NCBI RefSeq assembly: GCF_001027925.1
Contig: NZ_LECT01000017.1
Span: 62,001 to 126,000 of the forward strand
Direction: 5' to 3'
Origin: Rhodopirellula islandica
Lineage (GTDB): Bacteria; Planctomycetota; Planctomycetia; Pirellulales; Pirellulaceae
DNA: 64,000 nt
Positions within the stretch are counted from its first letter, which is position 1, and every line of letters starts with the position of its first letter. Both the position numbers and the translations under genes were made by a program. Shown piece after piece: positions 28,028-36,073 of the stretch. The notes under the pieces were generated by a model. It worked only from the letters and a program-made list of their open reading frames with translations, ran no database searches and was not told where the DNA came from.

Positions 28028-28096
28028 TCACTTACGCCGCATGGCTCAGATTACTTGCGCCGCATGGCACAGATTACTTGCGCCGCATGGCTCTTT
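28028..28096. repeat. 23-bp tandem repeat x3 derived from the smpB 3' end
   Basis: Three contiguous 23-bp units (28028-28050, 28051-28073, 28074-28096). The last unit is the end of smpB coding for A-M-R-R-K-stop; the other two lie just beyond the stop and repeat the same codons with few changes (TTACTTGCGCCGCATGGC on the plus strand). It looks like a local tandem duplication of the gene tail. Confidence 0.9.
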
Positions 28097-28637
28097 GCAG
28101 CCCACGGTCGGTCTCACGTTTCTTGATGGTTTCGCGTTTGTCGTGAATTTTTTTCCCTTTGACCAACCCCATCACACACTTCGCCAACCCTCGTTCGTTG
28201 AAATACACCCGCAGCGGGATCAGGGTCAGTCCCCGTTCAAAAGCCCGCCCTGCGAACTTCTCGAATTCTTTGGCGTGCACCAGCAGCTTGCGAGGACGGC
28301 GTGGATCGTGGTTCCACATTCCCGCGTTGTTGTAGTGAGCGATGTCGGAACCGACCAACCACAGTTCCCCGTTGGTGGCCCGAATGTGCGCTTCATCGAG
28401 GGAAAGTTTGCCTTCTCGCATGGATTTGACTTCGCTGCCCATCAGCATCATGCCGCACTCGACGCTGTCGAGAATCTCGTAGCGGAACTTCGCTTTGCGG
28501 TTTTCAGCGACCGGCGTGATGTTCGGTTGGTTCTTTTTCGCGTTTTTGCTTTTTCCCTTCCCTGACTTCTTACCGGCCGCTTTTTTTGCGCCAGCCTCGG
28601 TCAAGGTGGGCTGCTTTTTACTTTTGTTCTTTGACAT
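28074..28637 (-). CDS. smpB: SsrA-binding protein SmpB
   Basis: Binds tmRNA and brings it to stalled ribosomes for trans-translation. 187 aa from ATG 28637. The core from about residue 40 is standard: RKAKFRYEILDSVECGMMLM, GSEVKSMREGKLSLDEA, LWLVGSDIAHYNNA, HDPRRPRKLLVH, LIPLRVYFNERGLAKCVMGL and a C-terminal tail KKIHDKRETIKKRETDRG. The N-terminus carries about 30 extra Lys/Ala-rich residues (KSKKQPTLTEAGAKKAAGKK), longer than in typical SmpB (about 150-160 aa). No tmRNA gene is visible nearby. The 3' end is triplicated as a 23-bp repeat. Confidence 0.95.
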   Translation of the reverse strand: MSKNKSKKQPTLTEAGAKKAAGKKSGKGKSKNAKKNQPNITPVAENRKAKFRYEILDSVECGMMLMGSEVKSMREGKLSLDEAHIRATNGELWLVGSDIAHYNNAGMWNHDPRRPRKLLVHAKEFEKFAGRAFERGLTLIPLRVYFNERGLAKCVMGLVKGKKIHDKRETIKKRETDRGLQRAMRRK

Positions 28638-28829
28638 GGCCGTGATTGTATCGGGATCGCGCAAAAGCAGGATGGGGCGACCATTTTCGATTTCCACCCG
28701 GCCCACTACAATGAGAGGCCTTCACACTGATTCAGGGTTGGCTTGGGTTACGGACGCTTCTGCGGAACGGTTCAGTCCCCCGCTGACCATTGATTTTTGA
28801 TTTTTTGCCTTTCATCCGGATAGACGCCG

Positions 28830-29747
28830 ATGGCTTTTCGATTGCCAGTTGTCGCGGAACCAGAAATGCCTGCGGGCACCGACGTCAGCTCGACGGGACG
28901 GTTGCCCCGCTGGCTCAAACGTCCCATCCCAAAATCCAACTCGAATCACCTGACCGATTCGCTGATGGAGGAGTACGGGTTGGAAACCGTTTGCGACAAC
29001 GCCAAGTGCCCCAACCGGATGGAATGTTACAGCCAGCAGACGGCGACGTTCATGGTGTTGGGCAACGTCTGCACACGGCCCTGTGGATTCTGTGCCGTCA
29101 GCCGAGGTCGTCCACCAGCGGCCCCCGCCGTCGATGAACCGGAACGAATCGCGAAAGCGGCGGAGCGTTTGGGACTGAAACACGTTGTCATCACCAGCGT
29201 CACCCGAGACGACCTGCCCGACGGCGGTGCCGATCATTTCCACAACTGCGTCATCGCTGTTCGCGAACGCACCGGAGCGACCACGGAAGTCTTGACGCCT
29301 GACTTTGTGCATTGCAAAGAATCCTTGGCTCGCGTGATCGAAGCCAAGCCCACCGTGTTCAACCACAACATGGAAACCGTGCCACGCCTGTATCGTCGAG
29401 TTCGCGGCCCCAAGAGCGATTACGCGTGGACGCTGCAAATGATGCGGGAAGTCAAACGCTACGACGCCGAAGTCAAAACCAAAAGTGGTTTGATGTTGGG
29501 GTTGGGCGAAGAACGAGGCGAATTGCTGGACGCACTGTCCGATCTTCGCGAACACGACGTCGACTTCTTGACCCTGGGCCAGTACCTGCAACCTGGCGAC
29601 AAGTATCTGCCCGTGGTTCGCTACGTGCCACCAGAAGAATTCGACGAACTGGCTGACATTGCGAAGTCAATGGGATTCAAGAAGGTCGCCAGCGGCCCGT
29701 TCGTGCGAAGCAGCTACCACGCACGTGACATGGCTGAGACGGAGTGA
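28830..29747 (+). CDS. lipA: Lipoyl synthase LipA
   Basis: Radical-SAM enzyme that inserts two sulfur atoms into protein-bound octanoyl groups, completing the lipoyl cofactor of 2-oxoacid dehydrogenases and the glycine cleavage system. 305 aa. The auxiliary cluster motif CDNAKCPNRMEC (C55, C60, C66) and the radical-SAM motif CTRPCGFC (C81, C85, C88) are both intact, as is the C-terminal RSSYHA whose Ser ligates the auxiliary cluster. Also NHNMETVPRLYRRVRG and TKSGLMLGLGE. Single gene; lipB is not in the window. Converges with the AspT-like gene. Confidence 0.97.
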   Translation: MAFRLPVVAEPEMPAGTDVSSTGRLPRWLKRPIPKSNSNHLTDSLMEEYGLETVCDNAKCPNRMECYSQQTATFMVLGNVCTRPCGFCAVSRGRPPAAPAVDEPERIAKAAERLGLKHVVITSVTRDDLPDGGADHFHNCVIAVRERTGATTEVLTPDFVHCKESLARVIEAKPTVFNHNMETVPRLYRRVRGPKSDYAWTLQMMREVKRYDAEVKTKSGLMLGLGEERGELLDALSDLREHDVDFLTLGQYLQPGDKYLPVVRYVPPEEFDELADIAKSMGFKKVASGPFVRSSYHARDMAETE

Positions 29748-29784
29748 TCCGTCAGGCGGTCTGACCGATTGGACGATCACCTCC

Positions 29785-31386
29785 TCAGCCGATCAGATCA
29801 ACCAACCAAGGTGCGGCAACCGTGATTAAAACCAAGGCCACTGGGTACGCCGCGACGTAGCTGGTTGCCGGTTGGCTGGAATCCGTCGCCCCTGTTAGAA
29901 CGGCCAATCCCGGCGTGGATGTCATCCCTCCACAGGTCGCACCGAGCGACTGCCAAAGCGTTCGTCCGCCGAAATACCGGGAACCGGCAAAGCCCACCAG
30001 CAACGGAATGATGGCGATGGCCGCTGCGGCCACACACAGCATAACGCCGCGTTCCATCAGCACTTCGACCACGTTGGCTCCGGCGTTCAATCCCGCATCG
30101 GCTAAGAACAACGCCAGCCCTCCCTCCGTCATCAACAACATCGCGGCGGGCGGGTACGAACCACGGATCGGCCCGAGTCGACGGAAGTGACCTAGGATCA
30201 GTCCCACCATCAAGGGACCGCCGGCGATTCCCAACGACATCGAAAACTCGCCGATTCGCAATGACAGATTGCCGACAAAAATCCCCAGCACAATGCCGGC
30301 GACCAAAGACAAGAGGTCGGTTTCGTTCACCGTTCGAGGTCGATGACCAACAGCCGTCGCGATTTTTGCCAGTGCATCCGGCTCTCCAACGGCGACCAAA
30401 CCATCGCCAAACTCAATTCGAGTGCGCGAAGAGGGAACAAACTCAACGTCGTGACGCTGGACACGAACGATCGTCACACCGTACTTCGACCGCAGACGCA
30501 ACTCTTTCAGCGTGCGACCATAAATCTCTGGTGATGTGACAACGACATAACGGCGTTCTCGATCCGCATCGACCACCGGATCCGCCGTGTCTTGCAGCTC
30601 GCCTAATGTTTCCGACACCCGGCGGATCTCCAACGAACCGCCAACCAACATGACTTCATCGCCAATTTCAAATTTGTAATTTGGAGGCGTGGGACGCCAG
30701 CGACCTTCGCGTTGAACACGCGACATCTGGCAAGGTGAATCCGCAAACGCGGCGATATCGCTGGGGCGCTTCCCCGCCACCACTGGATTCGCGATTCGCA
30801 CCACACGTCGCCCAATGCTGCTCGACTCCGCGATTTCAGCAGTGGAAGGTTCTGAAGAATCCGAACTGGAATCGAGTTCGTCGTCACTCGTCTTGGCGAA
30901 CAGTTTGATCGCGATCTGCACAAACAGAACGACGGCGATGATCCCAATCGGATACGCCACACCAAACCCCACCGCGACCGCAGCCGGATCATCGGATGAC
31001 TGGGTGATCGCACCCAGGGCAGGGGTGCTGGTCATTGCACCAGCCATCAAACCGCCAGCCAACTCGGCGGGGAGATCCAACAACCGAGCGCACACCCACG
31101 TCACTGCGACTCCGGTCAGCACAATCACAGATCCGGTGATCGCCATGGCTCGGCCATGAGACGCGAGCCCTCGAAAAAACGTCGGTCCAGCCGAGATGCC
31201 GACGCAATACACAAACAGCGCCAGTCCCAAGGTGCCGAAGCCGGTTGGGATGCTCCAGCCAAAATGCCCGGCGAGCAACGCGACAAACAAAATCGCAGAC
31301 GTGCCCAGCGAAATGCCGCGAAACGAAACACGGCCAATCAGCAGGCCTAAAGCGATCACACAGAGGAGAACGAGAATCGGGTTCAT
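29785..31386 (-). CDS. AspT/YidE/YbjL-type transporter with two TrkA_C domains
   Basis: 533 aa inner-membrane protein; ATG 31386 (MNPILVLLCVIALGLLIGRV) starts the first span. The N-terminal half (about 1-185) and C-terminal half (about 370-533) are the repeated AspT-YidE-YbjL membrane modules (FVYCVGISAGPTFFRGL; LGATCGGMTSTPGLAVLTG). Between them sit two RCK-C/TrkA_C domains (FEIGDEVMLVGGSLEIRRV; FGDGLVAVGEPDALAKIA), which usually bind small ligands. Members are aspartate:alanine antiporters or uncharacterised; the substrate here is unknown. Confidence 0.9.
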   Translation of the reverse strand: MNPILVLLCVIALGLLIGRVSFRGISLGTSAILFVALLAGHFGWSIPTGFGTLGLALFVYCVGISAGPTFFRGLASHGRAMAITGSVIVLTGVAVTWVCARLLDLPAELAGGLMAGAMTSTPALGAITQSSDDPAAVAVGFGVAYPIGIIAVVLFVQIAIKLFAKTSDDELDSSSDSSEPSTAEIAESSSIGRRVVRIANPVVAGKRPSDIAAFADSPCQMSRVQREGRWRPTPPNYKFEIGDEVMLVGGSLEIRRVSETLGELQDTADPVVDADRERRYVVVTSPEIYGRTLKELRLRSKYGVTIVRVQRHDVEFVPSSRTRIEFGDGLVAVGEPDALAKIATAVGHRPRTVNETDLLSLVAGIVLGIFVGNLSLRIGEFSMSLGIAGGPLMVGLILGHFRRLGPIRGSYPPAAMLLMTEGGLALFLADAGLNAGANVVEVLMERGVMLCVAAAAIAIIPLLVGFAGSRYFGGRTLWQSLGATCGGMTSTPGLAVLTGATDSSQPATSYVAAYPVALVLITVAAPWLVDLIG

Positions 31387-31861
31387 GGTCTCCGAAGCCC
31401 CAAGGAAAGAAACTGCCGGACAATACGAGGGTCGGGGCAATTTCACAACCTGGGATTGGCTCCTCCGACCAAGCTTCGTCTGCTAGGTCGTCTTCCGAGA
31501 CGCTGTTTCCTGTCGCGGGCGGTCAGAACGGGACTGGTGTTCCCCTTGGTCAGCGAAGCAGGCAGCCGGGAATGATTGGGGGGCGCCCCACGATCCCCAT
31601 GGGCGTCAGACCCGGTTGCCTTTGGGGACGGTGGCGAATACCAAAACCGCTTATCTGCCAAACGGTGGCAGCTTAGCCGTTCCAACAACGGATGATGAAC
31701 CCTCCAAGCCAACACCAGGATCAGCCGGGTCGCGCTGCCCGCTTCAACAACATCATGTAGCGCGCAAGCCGGAAGGGTTGACGTGGGGCGACGTCGTCCG
31801 CCGAGACACTGGATTCGACTCCGGACGTCCCGCATTTTGTGGCGACGACATCGTCCGCGCA
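31387..31861. other. Long intergenic region with possible structured leader
   Basis: About 475 bp between the AspT-like gene and the desaturase terminator. No convincing gene. Two interleaved complementary pairs occur: GACCAAG (31467-31473) with CTTGGTC (31545-31551), and GCTTCG (31473-31478) with CGAAGC (31554-31559), an order compatible with a pseudoknot. A CTGCCA-N5-TGGCAG hairpin lies at 31655-31671. They could form part of the leader of the AspT-like gene; no known riboswitch consensus was recognised. Confidence 0.3.
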
Positions 31862-31895
31862 CGAAAACAGCCGGCCTCGTGTGAGGTCGGCTGTT
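31862..31895 (-). terminator. Rho-independent terminator of the desaturase gene
   Basis: 13-bp stem AACAGCCGGCCTC (31866-31878) / GAGGTCGGCTGTT (31883-31895) with a GTGT loop and one wobble pair; on the minus strand it runs into TTTTCG. It lies 57 bp after the desaturase stop. Confidence 0.85.
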
Positions 31896-31951
31896 GGTTG
31901 TTTGGTCAAGCCCCGAATAGACCGTTCCGAGGCTCTGAGAACGCAGGTGCG

Positions 31952-33052
31952 TTAGGCTGCGGCAGTCTTCTTCGCGTCGCGAGCTTTCTTTTCAGCGACG
32001 GTGCGATAATCGACCACGTCCCAGACCAAGCCAACTGCACGGAGCAGTTTGATGGCTTGCCAAGTGATGTCGAATTCCCACCATTTGTGACCGTGTTTGG
32101 CCATCCGTGGGTAAGCGTGGTGGTTGTTGTGCCAGCCTTCGCCGTATGCCACGATCGCGACCAACCAGTTGTTGCGGCTGTCGTCGGTGGTTTCGTAGTT
32201 CTTGTAGCCCCAAATGTGGGAAGCACTGTTGACCATCCAAGTCGCATGCAACACAGCGACCAAGCGGACAAACATGCCCCAGACCAACATCGAGATTCCC
32301 AGTTCCCAGCCACCGAACGCGTAGCCGATACCGAGCAGGGCAAACGAAGCGACGATGTGAATGGGCAAGAACAACAGGTCAAACGCCCGCATGGCTGGGT
32401 CTTTGTACAGGTCCGGCACCCAACGAGTCAGGTAAGCGTCGCGGTCACCGTTGTGCGTGTGAAATGCGAGCCAGAAAATGTGGCTCCAGATGCCACCATC
32501 GCGAGGCGAGTGCGGGTCGCCTTCGAGGTCACTGTGAGCGTGGTGCTTGCGGTGATCGGCAACCCAATCCAAAGGCGAGCCTTCGCCTGCAAAACAACCG
32601 ATCCCAGCGAAAAGGTATCGCACCCAGTTGTAGGTTTTCATGCCGGTGTGCGTCAGCAACCGGTGGTAACCAAGGCAAATGCCGAGGCTGCCAGCGACCC
32701 AGTGAAGCACCAACGCGGTGATCAGAGCGGTCCAAGTGAAAGTGAAAGGTGCGGCCAAACAAACAATATGTGCCATGGCCAACCAACCGACGGCCCACCA
32801 ACTGATGTTGGAAGCACGAACTCGGTCAGCTTTCGTCGGCTTGGCCAAATCTCGCTTCTTGGCGGCCTTTTGAGCGACGAGCGACGAGAAACCGTCGGCG
32901 TCTTCGGCTCGAGGCTGGTCCAAACGCAACTTGCCGCCTGATTCCGGCGATTCCAGTGTGGTGGATTCGGGTGCGTGGGACGTGGTTTGGTCAGCATTGC
33001 CCTTGCTCTTGGCAGGGGCGCGATTCTTGGTTGGTTCAACAACGGTCGACAT
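31952..33052 (-). CDS. Acyl-lipid/acyl-CoA fatty acid desaturase (delta-9 type)
   Basis: Membrane di-iron desaturase introducing a double bond into saturated acyl chains. 366 aa from ATG 33052 (MSTVVEPTKN). The three His boxes are present: HRLLTH (130-135), HRKHHAH (167-173) and HNNHH near residue 305 (EGWHNNHHAYP). Four or more hydrophobic spans. Residues 1-80 are a charged, low-complexity Lys/Ala/Glu-rich extension absent from short family members; its role is unknown. Monocistronic with its own terminator. An AT-rich stretch around 33180-33230 probably holds the promoter. Confidence 0.93.
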   Translation of the reverse strand: MSTVVEPTKNRAPAKSKGNADQTTSHAPESTTLESPESGGKLRLDQPRAEDADGFSSLVAQKAAKKRDLAKPTKADRVRASNISWWAVGWLAMAHIVCLAAPFTFTWTALITALVLHWVAGSLGICLGYHRLLTHTGMKTYNWVRYLFAGIGCFAGEGSPLDWVADHRKHHAHSDLEGDPHSPRDGGIWSHIFWLAFHTHNGDRDAYLTRWVPDLYKDPAMRAFDLLFLPIHIVASFALLGIGYAFGGWELGISMLVWGMFVRLVAVLHATWMVNSASHIWGYKNYETTDDSRNNWLVAIVAYGEGWHNNHHAYPRMAKHGHKWWEFDITWQAIKLLRAVGLVWDVVDYRTVAEKKARDAKKTAAA

Positions 33053-33329
33053 CAGAGAACGATCCTGGTCTCGTGGTGCGTTAAATAAGTCGTGAGACGC
33101 AGCCTGAAAATGACCGACGTCTCGTTTCCGCCGGAAGAATAGCAACGCAATGCCGTTTCGACGTCACCCCTGATGTAAAAGCGTGTAACGGTTATGTAAT
33201 TGTTCTTTCGATGCCCCTATTCTTAGGAAAACAGCTTGATCGAGAGGGCAAAAATGCTCGTTTTGAGCGTCTCTCCGCCGGCTATTTCCCGTCCGCACCG
33301 CCCTCCAACCCGCCCATCTGCTGTCTCCG

Positions 33330-34313
33330 ATGCCCGATCCGCCATTGATTCCCACGTTCGCGGACCGCTTGCGTCAGAGATCCGATCTCCTTCGCGACCT
33401 TCGCCGATTCTTCGACGACCGAGGCTTGGTCGAAGTCCAGCCACCGTGTTTGAGTCGCGACTGCGTGGTTGACGCATTCTTGGACCCCATTGAGGTGGAC
33501 GGGGCGCAAGTCGGATTGGTTGGCGGGCCAGATTCGCCCGCGACCTTTTACTTGCAAACGTCACCTGAATCCGCCATGAAACGCTTGTTGGCCGAAGGTG
33601 CTCCGTCGATTTACGCGATCACACCCGTGTTTCGCAAAGGCGAGACGGGATCGCGTCACAACGTCGAGTTTTCCATGTTGGAATGGTATGAGGTTGGCGG
33701 CGATGCGGCGTCGGCGATCGAGATGCTGGGTAGCTTGGCCGTCGAAATACTGAACACGCGTCCCTACCGAACGATCACTTACCGCGAGGCTTTTCAACAA
33801 CATCTCGGATTTGATCCAATTGAGATCGCAGTCCAAGACCTGCAGGCCCGTGTCGCCCAAATGGACACGACGCTGGCTCACTCCATTGGGCTGGATCGCG
33901 ACGCTTTGCTCGATGTTTTGTTGAGCGAACAGATCGAACCCCACCTGGCCACTGACACTCCGACCATCCTGACTCGGTACCCTGTGACACAAGCCGCGCT
34001 CGCGAAACCCTGCCAGGATGACCCGCAGTGCGCCGACCGCTTTGAACTGTTCTACCGCGGCGTTGAGTTGGCCAACGGCTACGACGAACTCCTGGACGCA
34101 GAAGAACTTCGGAAACGTTATGAACTCAGCAACCAAATTCGTGTCGCCCACGGACGCCAAGCCCTGACCGTCGAAACGACGTTGCTGCAAGCCATGCGTC
34201 GGGGCCTGCCACCATGCAGCGGCGTGGCGCTCGGAGTCGACCGATTGCTAATGCTGCGTGTCGATGCCCATCACATCGAAGACGTCATTCCCCTTCCCAC
34301 CACCCGAGCTTGA
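33330..34313 (+). CDS. epmA: EF-P lysine ligase EpmA (PoxA/GenX/YjeA family)
   Basis: Class II lysyl-tRNA synthetase paralogue that attaches (beta-)lysine to elongation factor P. 327 aa, lacking the N-terminal anticodon-binding domain of true LysRS. Class II motifs: motif 1 region FFDDRGLVEVQPPCLS, motif 2 FRKGETGSRHNVEFSMLEWY, motif 3 GVALGVDRLLMLRV. The ELANGYDELLDAEELRKRY segment is characteristic of EpmA. The efp and epmB genes are not in the window. Nine bases separate its stop from the ATG of the aquaporin-type ORF. Confidence 0.92.
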   Translation: MPDPPLIPTFADRLRQRSDLLRDLRRFFDDRGLVEVQPPCLSRDCVVDAFLDPIEVDGAQVGLVGGPDSPATFYLQTSPESAMKRLLAEGAPSIYAITPVFRKGETGSRHNVEFSMLEWYEVGGDAASAIEMLGSLAVEILNTRPYRTITYREAFQQHLGFDPIEIAVQDLQARVAQMDTTLAHSIGLDRDALLDVLLSEQIEPHLATDTPTILTRYPVTQAALAKPCQDDPQCADRFELFYRGVELANGYDELLDAEELRKRYELSNQIRVAHGRQALTVETTLLQAMRRGLPPCSGVALGVDRLLMLRVDAHHIEDVIPLPTTRA

Positions 34314-34322
34314 TTGCCCGCG

Positions 34323-35912
34323 ATGCAGCTTTCTTTACTCCGACGTTCAGTTTGTGAAGTCATCGGCACCTACTGCTTGGTGCTGATTGGGTGCGGGGCC
34401 ATGGTGGTCGACAATCAGACCGGCATGCTGACTCATGTGGGTGTGGCCACCGTTTGGGGGTTGATCGTGATGACGATGATCTACTCGATCGGCGATTTAT
34501 CGGGAGCTCACATGAACCCGGCTGTCTCCATTGCATTCGCGAGCGTGGGCCGCTTCCCCCTCCTCGATGCGGCCGCCTACATCGTCGCTCAATGCACCGG
34601 CGCGTTGCTCGCGGCCGGTTCCTTGGCAATGGTGTTCGGGGTCGACGACGTGAAGCTCGGCAGCACGATGGCGTCTTTGCCCACAGGATCCGCCTGGGCG
34701 GTGGAATTCATGATGACCATGATTTTGATGTGGATTGTGGTCGGTGTTTCAACCGGTGCGAAAGAAAAATCGATCACGGCGGGCTTGGCCGTCGGCGCTA
34801 CCATTGCCATGGAAGCCTTCGTTGCCGGACCACTCACCAAAGCATCCATGAACCCGGCTCGTAGCCTGGGTCCCGCTGTGATGTCCAACCATTACAATCT
34901 GCTCTGGTTGTATTTGACCGCACCCATCGTGGGTGCGATCGCGGGTGGCTGGTTGTACCGATTCGTGCGAGGCGATGACGAATCGGACAGAGAGGAATGT
35001 GTCATGGTGAAGAAGGTTTCCGCCGTTGTTCTGTTTGCGTTGCTCTTGGGTGTCGGTGGAAATGCCGCCGTGGCGGAGGACGTTGATTCGCTGCTGCGTC
35101 CCAACGATCGCATCGCCATCATTGGGGGCACGTTCGTCGAACGCATGCAACCGCGAGACAAACTGGAAGCCGAACTGCAGACGCAGCGGCCCGACTGGAA
35201 GCTCTCCCTTCGCAACCTCGGTTGGTCGGGCGACACCGTGTCTGCCATCGCTCGCAAGCGTTTTGACAACATCGAAGCGGGCCGCGCCAGGCGTTTGGCG
35301 GACATTGAGGCAGCCAACCCGACGGTCGCACTGATTTGGTACGGACAATCGGAAGCGGGGCAGTTCGAGGAAAATGCAGCTCGATATCAAGCGGACCTGT
35401 TGAGCTTGGTTGACGAACTGAAAAAGCGGCAAATCCGCGTGATCCTGCTGACTCCTGTCGAAATGCCCGGGGACCGACGTCCCCACTACCGAGCCGGTCT
35501 GGAGGCCTTTGAGCAGATGCTGCGTGATGTTGCACGAGCCCAATCACTCGCATTGGTGGAATTGAACTGGAAACCCACCGATCAACAATTGGTGGACGAT
35601 CGCATGTTGCCCAACGAACTGGGGTATCGCGAATTAGCCACGCAACTGGGGGGAGCCCTGCTGGGCGAATCCACCGAGCAGCGTGACTCCACCCGATCCG
35701 CCAAGATGGACGCTCCCGAACGCCAGTTGTTGCTGGAAGCGATTGGTCGAAAGAACGAGTTTTTCTTCCATCGCTACCGCCCTCAAAACGAAACCTATTT
35801 GTTCTTGTTTCGAAAGCACGAGCAAGGCAACAACGCCATCGAGATTGAACAGTTCGATCCAATCATCCAAGCAGCCGACCAAGCGATCTGGGACGCGGCC
35901 CAGAGCCAGTAG
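34323..35912 (+). CDS. Aquaporin (MIP) domain fused in frame to an SGNH-hydrolase-like domain
   Basis: One uninterrupted 529-aa frame. Residues 1-222 are an MIP channel with both NPA boxes (SGAHMNPAVS and KASMNPARSLG) and six hydrophobic spans. Residue 228 is an internal Met (ATG 35004) that starts a typical signal peptide (MVKKVSAVVLFALLLGVGG... ending AVAED), preceded by GAGGA at 34991-34995. The rest resembles the planctomycete SGNH family (RIAIIGGTFVERMQPRDKLE, RNLGWSGDTV, and a C-terminal KNEFFFHRYRPQNETYLF), but with no GDS motif. Either a seven-span fusion with a periplasmic SGNH domain is made, or translation re-initiates at 35004; no stop separates the two. Both domains recognised with confidence. 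Confidence 0.85.
   Translation: MQLSLLRRSVCEVIGTYCLVLIGCGAMVVDNQTGMLTHVGVATVWGLIVMTMIYSIGDLSGAHMNPAVSIAFASVGRFPLLDAAAYIVAQCTGALLAAGSLAMVFGVDDVKLGSTMASLPTGSAWAVEFMMTMILMWIVVGVSTGAKEKSITAGLAVGATIAMEAFVAGPLTKASMNPARSLGPAVMSNHYNLLWLYLTAPIVGAIAGGWLYRFVRGDDESDREECVMVKKVSAVVLFALLLGVGGNAAVAEDVDSLLRPNDRIAIIGGTFVERMQPRDKLEAELQTQRPDWKLSLRNLGWSGDTVSAIARKRFDNIEAGRARRLADIEAANPTVALIWYGQSEAGQFEENAARYQADLLSLVDELKKRQIRVILLTPVEMPGDRRPHYRAGLEAFEQMLRDVARAQSLALVELNWKPTDQQLVDDRMLPNELGYRELATQLGGALLGESTEQRDSTRSAKMDAPERQLLLEAIGRKNEFFFHRYRPQNETYLFLFRKHEQGNNAIEIEQFDPIIQAADQAIWDAAQSQ
34991..35006 (+). promoter_or_regulatory. Internal ribosome binding site and start codon at the aquaporin-SGNH junction
   Basis: GAGGA (34992-34996) eight bases before an in-frame ATG at 35004 that opens a signal peptide. 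It could let the SGNH protein be made separately from the aquaporin, although no stop codon ends the aquaporin part. Confidence 0.5.
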
Positions 35913-36073
35913 TCAACCAGGCAGGCCACGCAGCTTGAAAGCGAATGTCCGGCGGTGCCGCGGAGCGTTGGGGCGGGGGCTTTGAGACCATCTTCGTTCG
36001 ACGACGGAGCGATCCCCGCAATTCGATTACAATGGCGGGCTTCCCCACATCCCGCCCCTCAGAATTGTTGAAC

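Noticed and set aside
28638-28829. tmRNA gene next to smpB
   Set aside because: No tRNA-like ends or tag-peptide reading frame could be found; the interval is only 192 bp.
29748-29784. Terminator between lipA and the AspT-like gene
   Set aside because: Only weak, imperfect pairing and no T-tract on either strand.
31616-32941. 441-residue plus-strand ORF opposite the desaturase
   Set aside because: Antisense to a desaturase with all three His boxes; no domain, signal peptide or codon pattern of its own.
33053-33329. Search for riboswitch or sRNA upstream of desaturase and epmA
   Set aside because: AT-rich but no recognisable consensus or stable hairpin; probably just divergent promoters.
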